Assembly (NCBI GenBank): GCA_947259215.1
Contig: CAMYLJ010000036.1
Coordinates: 34,140-83,349 of the forward strand
Length of the DNA stretch: 49,210 nucleotides
Direction of reading: 5' to 3'
DNA from: an uncultured delta proteobacterium
Lineage (GTDB): Bacteria > Myxococcota_A > UBA9160 > JAFDET01
Below the pieces are notes generated by a model. It did not search any database and had not been told where the DNA came from. It worked only from the letters and a program-made list of their open reading frames with translations. Below are positions 32,976 to 41,223 of the stretch, piece after piece (position 1 is the first letter of the stretch; every line of letters starts with the position of its first letter). The translations under genes were made by a program, and so were the position numbers.

Positions 32976-33797
32976 CTAGAGGAGCGAGCGCTGCGCGGGC
33001 TGCGACGGCGGCGGCGCTGGCGAAGCAGCCCGCGTGCGCCCGCTGGCGGGGCAGCGCTCGCCGTACTCGCACCAGCCGCACAGGGGGCTCGGGCGGGCGG
33101 GGTATTCCTCCTCGCGCTCGATCCGCCCGATCAGGTCCATCACGTCGCTGCGCAGGCGCTCGAGCTGCTCGGCACTGCGGGTGGAGACCCGGGTGGCCCC
33201 GAACACCAGGTAGTGCCACACGAGCCGGAACGGACGCTCGGGGTACTCGCGCGCGACCGCCAGCTGGTACAGGGCGAGCTGGCGGTCCGCGTCGAGCCGT
33301 TTCTGGGACGGGATGCGCTGGCTCGTCTTGTAGTCGTGGATCTCGATGGCTCCGTCACGAGCGCGCACCAGCCGGTCGATGATTCCCCGCAGCCGGTAGC
33401 CGCGTTCGGCGTCGAGGTCGAAGCGCACGTGCTGCTCCAGGCCCAGGGTCTCGTCGGCGTCGAACGGGTAGTGCTGGCGGTAGAAGCGATCCAGGCAGCG
33501 CTCGCCGATGTCCAGGTAGAACTTGTCGTCGTTCTCCTGCCGTACGATGCGCACCCGGGAAGGGTCGTAGCGCTCCTCCCAGTTGACCCGGAAGCGGCTC
33601 ACCACCTTGGCCAGGGAGGGCACGAGTCCGCGGTCCGCGAACTGCTGCAGCCGCTCCAGCACCTCGTGCACGCGCTTGCCCAGGAAGGCCTCGATCGACT
33701 CGCTCTCGGCCGGGAGCTTCAGGACGTAGCGGTAGTGGAACTGCTTGGGGCAGTTCTCGAAGCAGGACAGACGCGAATGACTGTAGAGCGGCGGCAC
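32976..33797 (-). CDS. PD-(D/E)XK nuclease of the RecB/Cas4-like family
   Basis: The product has 273 residues. Motifs are GKRVHEVLE, RGIIDRL, EIHDYKTS (the D-x-K core) and QLALYQLA. N-terminal CFENCPKQF (C12, C16) and a C-terminal C-x2-C-x5-C (CGWCEYGERC) suggest the iron-sulfur cluster of AddB and Cas4 nucleases. A 5'-end-processing exonuclease role in repair is likely. No CRISPR array or cas gene is nearby, so I do not call it Cas4. The GTG at 33797 has GAGG upstream; an earlier GTG at 33836 has no ribosome-binding site. A Pro/Ala-rich tail ends the protein. Confidence 0.83.
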   Translation of the reverse strand: MPPLYSHSRLSCFENCPKQFHYRYVLKLPAESESIEAFLGKRVHEVLERLQQFADRGLVPSLAKVVSRFRVNWEERYDPSRVRIVRQENDDKFYLDIGERCLDRFYRQHYPFDADETLGLEQHVRFDLDAERGYRLRGIIDRLVRARDGAIEIHDYKTSQRIPSQKRLDADRQLALYQLAVAREYPERPFRLVWHYLVFGATRVSTRSAEQLERLRSDVMDLIGRIEREEEYPARPSPLCGWCEYGERCPASGRTRAASPAPPPSQPAQRSLL

Positions 33798-33915
33798 GGT
33801 GCACCTCGGCAGCAACCGAAAAGCGATCGGCGTCACCCGCGGGGTGGCCGGGTGCGCACCGTGGAGGAGACGCGCCTGGGGGAGCGCGCCGTCGCCCAGT
33901 ATACGCGATTCGCGC

Positions 33916-33921
33916 TAGAAT
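33916..33921 (+). promoter_or_regulatory. Possible -10 box of cysE
   Basis: TAGAAT lies 35 bp upstream of the cysE ATG in a locally AT-rich stretch (GTATACGCGATT before, TCGTGTTTTA after). No good -35 hexamer is present at 16-18 nt, so an activator may be needed. Confidence 0.35.
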
Positions 33922-33955
33922 CGTGTTTTACTGCGCGTTCCTGCGAGGAGATCCC

Positions 33956-34831
33956 ATGCCGAACCGTCCGGACGGACTGGACGACGTGCTAGAGCCCACG
34001 ATCCGGGCGCTGGCGGCCAGTGGCGACGACGCCCTGTCCAAGGCGGCCGCCGAGGTCTGCGTGGACTGGGGCGAGGCCGTGGAGTGGACGGAGCGCGTGA
34101 AGCAGGTGGTGCTCCGTGAGCGCCGGCCCGACGTGCTGCGCGCCGAGATCCCCGCGTTGGCGGAGCGCCTCCAGCGTCTGCTGGCGGGGGTGTCCGCCCT
34201 GGAGGAGATCGATCCCGCGGCCCTGGCGGCGCGCTTCGTGTCCGGCCTGCCGGCGATCCGGGCCAGCCTGGCGGAGGACGTGGAGGCGGCGTTCGAAGGC
34301 GATCCGGCCGCCCGCAGCTTCGCCGAGATCGTGGTGGCCTACCCGTCGATCCACGCGATTGCGATCCACCGGCTGGCCCACGCGCTCTTCGGGATGGGCG
34401 CGCGCGTGCTGTCCCGCATCATGGCCGAGCACGCCCACGCCCGCACCGGGATCGACATCCACCCGGGCGCGACCATCGGGCGGCGCTTCTTCGTGGACCA
34501 CGGCACCGGCGTCGTGATCGGCGAGACGGCGGTGATCGGCGACCGGGTGCAGATCTACCAGGGCGTGACCCTGGGCGCGCTCTCGCCCCGGCGCGGCCAG
34601 CAGGTGCGCGGGACGAAGCGCCATCCCACCCTCGAGGACGACGTCACCGTGTACGCGGGCGCCACCATCCTGGGAGGCGACACCGTGATCGGTCGCGGGA
34701 GCGTGATCGGAGGGAACGTGTGGCTCACGCGCCCGGTTCCCGCCGACAGCCGGGTGGTGATCGAGCTGCCGCGGCTCAGCGTGCGCGGCAGCGGCCCGAG
34801 CGACCCGGGCGCACCCGACTGGGACATCTAG
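33956..34831 (+). CDS. cysE: Serine O-acetyltransferase
   Basis: The product has 291 residues. An alpha-helical N-terminal half is followed by the left-handed beta-helix with hexapeptide repeats: IDIHPGATIG, FVDHGTGVVIGETAVIG, YQGVTLGALSP and GATILGGDTVIGRGSVIGGNVW. The HPT in KRHPTLEDDV and the early FAEIVVAYPSIHAIAIHRLAH are characteristic. It makes O-acetylserine from serine and acetyl-CoA, the cysteine precursor. GAGGAG precedes the ATG. No cysK is adjacent; the neighbouring Mrp Fe-S carrier gene begins 9 bp downstream. Confidence 0.93.
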   Translation: MPNRPDGLDDVLEPTIRALAASGDDALSKAAAEVCVDWGEAVEWTERVKQVVLRERRPDVLRAEIPALAERLQRLLAGVSALEEIDPAALAARFVSGLPAIRASLAEDVEAAFEGDPAARSFAEIVVAYPSIHAIAIHRLAHALFGMGARVLSRIMAEHAHARTGIDIHPGATIGRRFFVDHGTGVVIGETAVIGDRVQIYQGVTLGALSPRRGQQVRGTKRHPTLEDDVTVYAGATILGGDTVIGRGSVIGGNVWLTRPVPADSRVVIELPRLSVRGSGPSDPGAPDWDI

Positions 34832-34840
34832 GAGCCTCGG

Positions 34841-35707
34841 GTGAGCGAGCCCGCGGTCGAGGACGCGGAGGTCGTCCGCGATCGCGTTCGCGCGGCCCTG
34901 GCCGGCGTCTCGCGCGTGGTCGCGGTGATGAGCGGCAAGGGCGGCGTCGGCAAGAGCGCCGTCGCGGTCAACCTGGCCCTGGCCCTGGCGGCGCGCGGCC
35001 AGCGCGTCGGTCTGCTCGACGCGGACCTGCATGGTCCGAGCGTGGGCCTGATGCTCGGCTTGCGCGGGCAGCCGGTGCGCGTGCAGGGGGAGATGCTCTC
35101 GCCGATCCCCGGACCCGCGGGCCTCGCCGTGCAGAGCATGGACTTCTTCCTCCAGGGCTCGCAGCCCCTGGACTGGGACGGTGCGGGGGGCGAGGGCGCG
35201 CTCGTGCGCAGCGCCCTGGAGCAGTCGGCCCTCGGCGACCTGCTGGGACGCACGCGCTGGGGAGAGCTGGAGACGCTGGTGGTCGACCTGGCGCCCGGGG
35301 CCGATCGCCTGCCGGCGTTCTCGCAGCTCGTGCCGTTCCTCTCCGGCACGCTGGCCGTTACCATCCCCACCGACGTGGCCCTGCTGGCGGTGGAGCGCTC
35401 GATCCGCAGGGCCCACGAGGCCCGGATCCCCGTGATCGGGCTGGTGGAGAACCTGGGAAGCGCGGTCTGCGGCGCCTGCGGCGTCGAGGGGCCGCTCTTT
35501 CGCGAGGCCGACCTGGGCGTCCTCGCCCGGCGACTGGATGTGGAGATCGTGGCACGGATTCCCTTCGATCCCGAGCTGGCGCGCGCAGCCGACCAGGGGC
35601 GCCCGTTCGTCCTCGAGTCCGGCGACACGCCGGCGGGTCGGGCGTTCCGCGCGCTGGCCGCGCGGGTGGTGCTGCGGGCCGACGAGACGCGCGAGGTGTC
35701 GGCGTGA
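34841..35707 (+). CDS. Mrp/ApbC-family Fe-S cluster carrier ATPase
   Basis: The product has 288 residues. The deviant Walker A is VMSGKGGVGKSAVAVNLA, followed by GLLDADLHGPSVGLMLG and VVDLAPGA. A CGAC (C-x2-C) motif in the last third fits the bridging cluster site, and NLGSAV precedes it. Mrp/Nbp35 proteins deliver Fe-S clusters to apoproteins in the cytoplasm. The N-terminal DUF59 domain common in Mrp is absent. The GTG begins 9 bp after cysE; the stop overlaps the next GTG. Cysteine supply and cluster delivery in one transcript make sense together. Confidence 0.88.
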   Translation: MSEPAVEDAEVVRDRVRAALAGVSRVVAVMSGKGGVGKSAVAVNLALALAARGQRVGLLDADLHGPSVGLMLGLRGQPVRVQGEMLSPIPGPAGLAVQSMDFFLQGSQPLDWDGAGGEGALVRSALEQSALGDLLGRTRWGELETLVVDLAPGADRLPAFSQLVPFLSGTLAVTIPTDVALLAVERSIRRAHEARIPVIGLVENLGSAVCGACGVEGPLFREADLGVLARRLDVEIVARIPFDPELARAADQGRPFVLESGDTPAGRAFRALAARVVLRADETREVSA

Positions 35708-36162
35708 AGGTCGCGGGCGGACTCGGGCTGCTGGTCGCGCTGGCCCTGGCTGGGCCCGCCCTTGCGGCGGAGGACGCGCCCTGGCGCTTCGACGTCTACA
35801 ACGAGCTCATGAGCCCCTACTGCCCGGGCCGCAGCCTGAACGACTGTCCCAGCGGCCAGGCCGAGGAGCTGCGCGAGTGGATCGGCGCCCAGGAGGACGC
35901 CGGGCGCCCGCGCGCCGAGGTGGTGGACCAGCTCTATCGCCTCTATGGCGACGGCATGCGCTCCGCGCCGCGGGTGCAGGGCTGGGGCCTGGCCGCCTAC
36001 CTGATTCCCGTCGTCGGGACCCTGGTCGTGGGCGGCGTGATCGCGCTCTTCCTGCGCCGGCAGACGGCCGCTCCGGTCGAGGCCGCGCCCGCTGCGCCCG
36101 AGCCGCTCGATCCCGAGCTGGAGCGCCTGCTGGACGAGGAGCTGAGGGGCGGTCGTCCGTGA
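35704..36162 (+). CDS. CcmH-like cytochrome c biogenesis protein
   Basis: The product has 152 residues. It has a signal peptide (about residues 1-21), a periplasmic domain with NELMSPYCPGRSLNDCPSG and EELREWIGAQEDAGRP, and a C-terminal membrane segment (about residues 97-117). The layout and the QLYRLYGDGMRSAPR stretch match CcmH. The usual CxxC redox pair is replaced by C40 and C48 (C-x7-C). It would reduce apocytochrome or hold a heme-ligation complex in the periplasm. The GTG overlaps the Mrp stop, and its own stop overlaps the adenosyltransferase start (both GTGA). Confidence 0.8.
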   Translation: MKVAGGLGLLVALALAGPALAAEDAPWRFDVYNELMSPYCPGRSLNDCPSGQAEELREWIGAQEDAGRPRAEVVDQLYRLYGDGMRSAPRVQGWGLAAYLIPVVGTLVVGGVIALFLRRQTAAPVEAAPAAPEPLDPELERLLDEELRGGRP

Positions 36163-36713
36163 AGATCTATACCCGCCGCGGCGACGCGGGCGAGACGGAT
36201 CTCCTGGGTGGCCGCGTGGGCAAGGACGACCTGCGCGTCGAGGCCTACGGCGCCGTCGACGAGCTGAACGCCGCGCTGGGAGCGGCGCTGGCGGCGTCCT
36301 CACAGGGCGACGTCGGCGAGCTCGGGCAGCGGCTCCAGAGCGAGCTCTTCGACCTGGGCTCCCAGCTCGCCGCGGTCGACCCGGAGAAGCACCGCCAGAC
36401 GGGGCTGCCCGAGCTGGGCGACGCGGAGGTCGAGCACCTGGAGGCGCGCATCGACGCCTTCGAGGAAGAGCTCGCGCCGCTGGAGCGGTTCGTCCTGCCC
36501 GGCGGCACGCCGGCCGCCGCCGCGTTTCACGTGGCGCGCACGGTCTGCCGGCGCGCCGAGCGCCGCACCGTCGCGCTCGGGCGGACGGCCGCGCTGGAGC
36601 CGGCGGCCCTCCGCTACCTGAACCGCCTGTCCGACCTGCTCTTCACCCTGGCGCGGCTCGAGAACCGGCGCGCGGGCGTGGACGACGTGGAGTGGCGCGG
36701 TCGCCGGCGCTAG
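36159..36713 (+). CDS. Cob(I)alamin adenosyltransferase (PduO type)
   Basis: The product has 184 residues. The ATP site YTRRGDAGETDLLGG (residues 4-18) and LRVEAYGAVDELNAALG at the N-terminus, with the late CRRAERR and YLNRLSDLLFTLAR, define the PduO/MMAB family. It converts cob(I)alamin plus ATP to adenosylcobalamin. That cofactor is needed by the MeaA mutase encoded 2.5 kb further on, whose chaperone MeaB is also here. The GTG overlaps the stop of the CcmH-like gene by four bases. Confidence 0.95.
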   Translation: MKIYTRRGDAGETDLLGGRVGKDDLRVEAYGAVDELNAALGAALAASSQGDVGELGQRLQSELFDLGSQLAAVDPEKHRQTGLPELGDAEVEHLEARIDAFEEELAPLERFVLPGGTPAAAAFHVARTVCRRAERRTVALGRTAALEPAALRYLNRLSDLLFTLARLENRRAGVDDVEWRGRRR

Positions 36714-36824
36714 GCCCAGGTAGGAGCGAGGGCGCTCCATCCGCAGCCGCAGCCAAGTCCCGATCGCCAGCCCGAAGAGCAGCGAGAAGAGCATCGCCAG
36801 CAGAAACGCGCGCAGCGCCTTCAC
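36714..36824 (-). other. Possible 5' remnant of a small membrane protein gene
   Basis: A minus-strand frame from the GTG at 36824 encodes MKALRAFLLAMLFSLLFGLA and a further LRLRMERPRSYLG: one membrane helix with a basic end. The frame then runs on antisense through the adenosyltransferase gene without a proper stop, so it may be a truncated gene or chance coding. The start lies 17 bp from the inverted-repeat element at 36842. Confidence 0.25.
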
Positions 36825-36841
36825 CGAACGGCACCCCCCAA

Positions 36842-36954
36842 CAGAAGGGGACGTTCCATGGAATCTGCGTTCGGGGACACTCCTCGGTGCATGAACTGCG
36901 GATGGTTCCCCAGGAGTGGCACCAAGCGCAAATTCCATGGAACGTCCCCTTCTG
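36842..36954. repeat. 113-bp inverted-repeat (MITE/REP-like) element
   Basis: Perfect 23-bp termini (36842-36864 with 36932-36954) start with CAGAAGGGGACGTTCC. Inside, a second imperfect arm pair continues (GGGGACACTCCTCGG against CCCAGGAGTGGCACC), so the whole element can form one long hairpin. GGGGAC occurs at the terminus and again inside. Its right end abuts the stop codon of the M42 gene. No target-site duplication and no transposase are seen. Confidence 0.75.
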
Positions 36955-38084
36955 CTAGGCGAAGGGGTCGCGGCGGAGTTCGTGGCGGCGGCTCGCCAGG
37001 AGGCGGTCCAGCCGGGCGCGCAGGGGGTCGCGCGCGCCCGGGCGGGGGGCGCGGTGGTCGTCGCGGACCATCGCCTCGAGCAGGCGCGCCATGCCGACCA
37101 GGTCCGAGAGACGGATGGTCTCCGGGGCGATGCGGCGGCGGGCGCCCATGTTGTGGTAGTTGCCCAGCGCGACGCACAGCGCCGCCGACGGGTGACCGAA
37201 GCGCTGGAAGACCGTGGCCTCGCAGGTGCCGCCGTCCATCAGCCGGCGCTGCCAGCGGAAGCGCGTGCCCGTGGGACCCGCCAGGCCTGCCGCCAGGCCG
37301 CCGATCCAGCGCGTGAGCGCGTCGTCGAAGATGCTGGTGCGGTCCCCGACGCGAAGGATCGGCCCCGCGCCCTGGGGCGCGTGGGGCAGGGCCTTGCTGG
37401 CCTCGAGAGCGACGATGCGCGCCGCGCGCGGCAGGCGCCGGCCGTGCATGGCGGCCAGCGCGCCGACGAAGCCTTCTTCCTCGCCGCGGGTGAGCGCGGG
37501 TCGCTGCGATCGGCGGCGTCGAAGACGGCCAGGATCGCGGTCACCCCGGCCAGGTCGTCGGCCACCCGCGCCACCAGCAGATCGGGATCCCCGGGCGCGC
37601 GGGTGAAGGCCGGCAGGTCCCACATGCCGAAAGCGCCCGGCGTCACCGGACGGCGCGCGTGCAGGCTGACCCGCGGGTAGCCCCGGCCCCGGGCGGGTCG
37701 TCGGCGCAGGACCCGCGCCGGCACCTCGTCCCCGTCGTCGCCGAAGAAGCGCGCGCGGGCGCCCGGGAAGTAGCCGGGCGTCACGCCGCCCAGGAAGTGC
37801 GCCTCGACGCGCCAGTCCCGGCCGCTGCGGGTCGAGCGGATCGCCCGGAAGCCGGGGTGATCCATGTGCGCGCTGAACACGAGTGGAGAGCGATCGGCGC
37901 GCACGCCGCGGCGGCGCAGATGCAGGTTGCCGTCGGCGTCTTCGCGCAGCCGCAGCTGCGGGCGCGCCTCGCAGAAGGCGCGCACCCAGGCGATCACCGC
38001 GCCTTCCCGGAAGGGTGCGGTGGGGCAGGCGAGGGTGCGCCGCGCCAGACGCAGGACGGTGTCGCGTCGGATGGCCGACGCCAT
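36955..38084 (-). pseudogene. M42/M20-like metallo-aminopeptidase with a frameshift
   Basis: The intact protein would have about 376 residues. The first frame (from ATG 38084) carries SAHMDHPGFR (H73, D75) and VADDLAGVTAIL (metal ligands). After about residue 195 the homology continues in another frame with TRGEEEGFVGALA (catalytic Glu) and ends in GNYHNMGARRRIAPETI. The switch is near 37497, where one base appears to be missing. No slippery heptamer is visible, so a recent mutation or an assembly error is likelier than programmed frameshifting. The start overlaps the meaB stop by one base; the end abuts an inverted-repeat element. Confidence 0.8.
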
Positions 38085-39058
38085 CAGGACTTGCGCAGCG
38101 CCTCTTCGACCTCGGCCCCGAGCGCACGCAGCACGGAGAAGGCGGCCCGGTCGAGATCCGCGGGCAGGCGCTCGCGCAACGCCTCGGCGCCGCCCAGGGC
38201 CTCCAGTCCGAAGCTCCCGTAGCGGCGACTGAGCCCCTCCAGCACGAAGGCCTCGGCCCCCGCGCGGCGGCGCGCGGGGAGGGCGTCGCGTGCGAGGAGG
38301 TGCTCGCGGTGGGCTTCCAGGCGGTCGAGCAGCGCGTCGATCCCACTGCCCGTTGTGGCCGAGATGCAGAGCACGGGCCGGGTCCAGCCCGCGTCCTCGG
38401 CGCCGCCGAGCCCGAGCCCGGACTCCAGCTCGCCCGCCGTGCGCTGGGCCGGCGCGCCCTGGTCGGCCTTGTTCACGGCGAAGACGTCCGGCAGCTCCAG
38501 CAGGCCGGCCTTCATGAACTGGAGCGTATCGCCGGCACCGGGCTGGGCCACGTAGACCAGCGTGTCGGAGAGGCCCGCCACGTCGGTCTCCGACTGTCCG
38601 ACGCCCACGGTCTCGACGAACACGCGGTCGAACACGCAGGCCAGCACCAGCACGCTCGCGCGGGTGGCGTCGGCCAGCCCGCCCAGGCGGTCGCGGGCCG
38701 CCATGGACCGGAAGAAGACGCCCGGGTCGGCGCCCCGGGAGCGCAGGCGGATGCGGTCCCCGAGCAGCGCGCCTCCCGAGCGGCGGCTCGACGGATCGAC
38801 GGCGACGACGCCCACGCTCTCGCCGCGCTCGCGCAGCACTCGCACCAGCGCGTCGAGCAGGGTCGACTTGCCCGCGCCCGGGGCGCCCGTCACGCCCACC
38901 CGAACCGCGCCGGGGAAGGGCGCCTCGCGCTCGAGCGTCTCGAGCAGCTCCAGCGCCTCGCGCCGGCGGGCGGGACGCGCGTCGTCCACCAGGTTCAGGG
39001 CCTCGGCGACGGCGTCGCGCTCCCGGGCCAGCAGGCGTCTGGCGAGCTCAGGCGGCAG
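38084..39058 (-). CDS. meaB: MeaB/ArgK-family GTPase, mutase chaperone
   Basis: The product is about 324 residues. The P-loop GVTGAPGAGKS (about residues 56-66), VVAVDPSSRRSGGALLGDR, VFVETVGVGQSETDV, and the VNKAD guanine motif identify the MeaB family. It protects and reloads adenosylcobalamin mutases. A GTG at 38989 would drop the conserved helix ELARRLLARERDAVAEAL. I therefore start at a CTG (39058), preceded by GGAG inside the end of meaA, which gives a normal family length. It overlaps meaA by eleven bases. Confidence 0.85.
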   Translation of the reverse strand: MPPELARRLLARERDAVAEALNLVDDARPARRREALELLETLEREAPFPGAVRVGVTGAPGAGKSTLLDALVRVLRERGESVGVVAVDPSSRRSGGALLGDRIRLRSRGADPGVFFRSMAARDRLGGLADATRASVLVLACVFDRVFVETVGVGQSETDVAGLSDTLVYVAQPGAGDTLQFMKAGLLELPDVFAVNKADQGAPAQRTAGELESGLGLGGAEDAGWTRPVLCISATTGSGIDALLDRLEAHREHLLARDALPARRRAGAEAFVLEGLSRRYGSFGLEALGGAEALRERLPADLDRAAFSVLRALGAEVEEALRKS

Positions 39059-41027
39059 CGGCCGACTCCGCCACCACGTCGACCACCTCGCCCATGATGC
39101 GGACCAGATCGTAGTCCTTGGGCGTGTACACGCGGCGCACGCCGGCGCGCCGCAGCAGGTCGGCGTCCTCGTCGGGAATGATGCCGCCCACGACCACCGG
39201 GACGTCCCCGAGCCCCTGGGCGCGAAGCTGCTCCAGGGTGTCGATCACGAGCACACCGTGGGAGCCCGAGAGGATCGAGAGGCCGATCACGTGCACGCCC
39301 TCGTCCCGGGCGGACTGGGCGATCTCCTGGGGGGTCAGGCGGATTCCCTCGTAGACCACCTCCATGCCCACGTCGCGCGCCTTCACGGCGATCTGCTCGG
39401 CGCCGTTGCTGTGGCCGTCGAGCCCGGGCTTGCCCACCAGGATCTTGAGCGGCCGGCCGAGGTGCTCGGACACCGCGCGCACCCGTTCACGCACGCGCCC
39501 GGCGCTCTCGCCCAGCTCGGCGGAGGCGCGGTCCGCCACGCCCGTCGGCGCCCGGTACTCGCCGAAGACGTCGCGCAGGGCGTCGGCCCACTCGCCGGTG
39601 GTGACGCCGGTCTCGGCGCAGCGGATGGACGCCGGCATCACGTTGGCGCCGGACTTGACGGCGTCGCTGAGGCCCCGCAGCGCGGCCTCCGCGTCGGCGG
39701 CGTTGCGGCGCTTGCGGAAGGCCTCGAGCCGCTCGATCTGCGCCCGCTCGGCGGCGTCGTCCACCTTGAGGACCGACTGGCTGCCCTCGAGCAGCGGCGA
39801 CGGCTCGCTCTCGCTGTAGCAGTTGACGCCGATCACCTGGAGCTCGCCGCTCTCGATGGCCTTCACGCGCGCGGTGTGCGACTCCACGAGCTTCCGCTTC
39901 ATGTAGGCGTTCTCGACCGCGGCCACCGCGCCGCCCAGCTCGAGCACCTTGTGCAGCTCGGCCTGGGCCTCCTCCAGCAGCTCGGCGGTGCGGCTCTCGA
40001 TCACCGTCGAGCCGTCGAAGATGTCGCCGTACTCGAGCAGGTCCGTCTCGTAGGCCAGGATCTGCTGGATGCGCAGCGACCACTGCTGGTCCCACGGGCG
40101 CGGCAGTCCGAGGGCCTCGTTCCAGGCCGGCAGCTGGAGCGCTCGGCAGCGCGCCTTCTTCGAGAGCGTGACGCCCAGCGCCTCCAGCACGATTCGGATC
40201 ACGTTGTTCTCGGGCTGGGCCTCGGTCAGGCCCAGGCTGTTCACCTGCACGCCGTAGCGGAAGCGCCGCAGCTTCTCGTCCTGGACGCCGTAGCGCTCGC
40301 GCGCCAGCTCGTCCCAGATCTCGGCCATCGCCCGGCACTTGCAGACTTCTTCCAGGAAGCGGATGCCCGCGTTCAGGAAGAAGGAGATGCGGCCGAAGAC
40401 GCGCGGGATCGCCTCGTCGGGCACGTCGTCGCGGGCCCGCACGGCGTCCAGCACCGCCACCGCGGTGGCCATGCTGTAGGCGATCTCCTGGGCGGGCGTC
40501 GCCCCGGCTTCCTGGAGGTGGTACGAGCACACGTTGACGGGATTCCACTTGGGGATCGCATCCACCGTGAACGCCACCATGTCGCTGATGAGCCGCAGCG
40601 AGGGCTCCGGCGGGAAGACGTAGGTCCCGCGCGACAGGTACTCCTTGATGATGTCGTTCTGGGTGGTGCCCTGGAGCTGCGCGGGCGCCACGCCCTGGCG
40701 CTCGCCGGCGGCGACGTACAGCGCCAGCAGCCAGGCGGCGGTGGCGTTGATCGTCATCGAGGTGTTCATGCGGTCGAGGGGGATCTCCTCGAACAGGGCC
40801 TGCATGTCCTCGATCGAGCCGACGGGAACGCCGACCTTGCCCACCTCGCCCCGGGCCAGGGGATGGTCGGCGTCGTAGCCGGTCTGGGTCGGGAGGTCGA
40901 AGGCCACCGAGAGGCCGGTCTGGCCCTTGGCCAGATTGCTGCGGTAGAGCTCGTTGCTTGCCCGGGCCGAGGAATGGCCCGAGTACGTGCGGAAGACCCA
41001 GGGTCGAGCGCGCTCCGGTCGCGACAT
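39048..41027 (-). CDS. meaA: Ethylmalonyl-CoA mutase-like protein MeaA
   Basis: The product has 659 residues. The N-terminal TIM barrel contains FDLPTQTGYDADHPLARGEV, LQGTTQNDIIKEYLSRGTY and VNVCSYHLQEAGATP. The C-terminal cobalamin domain has GKPGLDGHSNGAEQIA with the cobalt-ligating H539. Single-chain length and overall pattern fit MeaA (ethylmalonyl-CoA mutase) better than methylmalonyl-CoA mutase, which it could still be. It rearranges a branched acyl-CoA in acetyl-CoA or propionyl-CoA metabolism. AGGAG precedes the ATG. It overlaps meaB, and an adenosyltransferase gene lies 2.5 kb away. Confidence 0.92.
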   Translation of the reverse strand: MSRPERARPWVFRTYSGHSSARASNELYRSNLAKGQTGLSVAFDLPTQTGYDADHPLARGEVGKVGVPVGSIEDMQALFEEIPLDRMNTSMTINATAAWLLALYVAAGERQGVAPAQLQGTTQNDIIKEYLSRGTYVFPPEPSLRLISDMVAFTVDAIPKWNPVNVCSYHLQEAGATPAQEIAYSMATAVAVLDAVRARDDVPDEAIPRVFGRISFFLNAGIRFLEEVCKCRAMAEIWDELARERYGVQDEKLRRFRYGVQVNSLGLTEAQPENNVIRIVLEALGVTLSKKARCRALQLPAWNEALGLPRPWDQQWSLRIQQILAYETDLLEYGDIFDGSTVIESRTAELLEEAQAELHKVLELGGAVAAVENAYMKRKLVESHTARVKAIESGELQVIGVNCYSESEPSPLLEGSQSVLKVDDAAERAQIERLEAFRKRRNAADAEAALRGLSDAVKSGANVMPASIRCAETGVTTGEWADALRDVFGEYRAPTGVADRASAELGESAGRVRERVRAVSEHLGRPLKILVGKPGLDGHSNGAEQIAVKARDVGMEVVYEGIRLTPQEIAQSARDEGVHVIGLSILSGSHGVLVIDTLEQLRAQGLGDVPVVVGGIIPDEDADLLRRAGVRRVYTPKDYDLVRIMGEVVDVVAESAAAA

Positions 41028-41223
41028 CCTCTATGCTCCTAAGTATCCGGCGAAACTAACGAAATCGTTCGCTCACGGCAAACCGGCCGAATCGGGCGCC
41101 GGCCGGCCGGGCGCGCGCAGCCGCTCCCGGGCCGTCGAGTATCTTCTGGTGGGGCGTCCCCGACAGGGCGGGTCCACAGCGGAGGGCCGTAGGCTGCAGT
41201 CTCCCGCATCCAAGGCCGAGTTC

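Noticed and set aside
32976-33797. Cas4 of a CRISPR system
   Set aside because: No repeat-spacer array and no other cas gene is in the window; the motifs are shared with other RecB-family nucleases.
37490-37510. Programmed -1 frameshift in the M42 gene
   Set aside because: No slippery heptamer, internal Shine-Dalgarno or clear downstream structure is visible; a deletion or assembly error is simpler.
41050-41070. Small inverted repeat AACGA-AA-TCGTT upstream of meaA
   Set aside because: Five-base arms are too short to distinguish from chance, and there is no second copy or neighbouring regulator.
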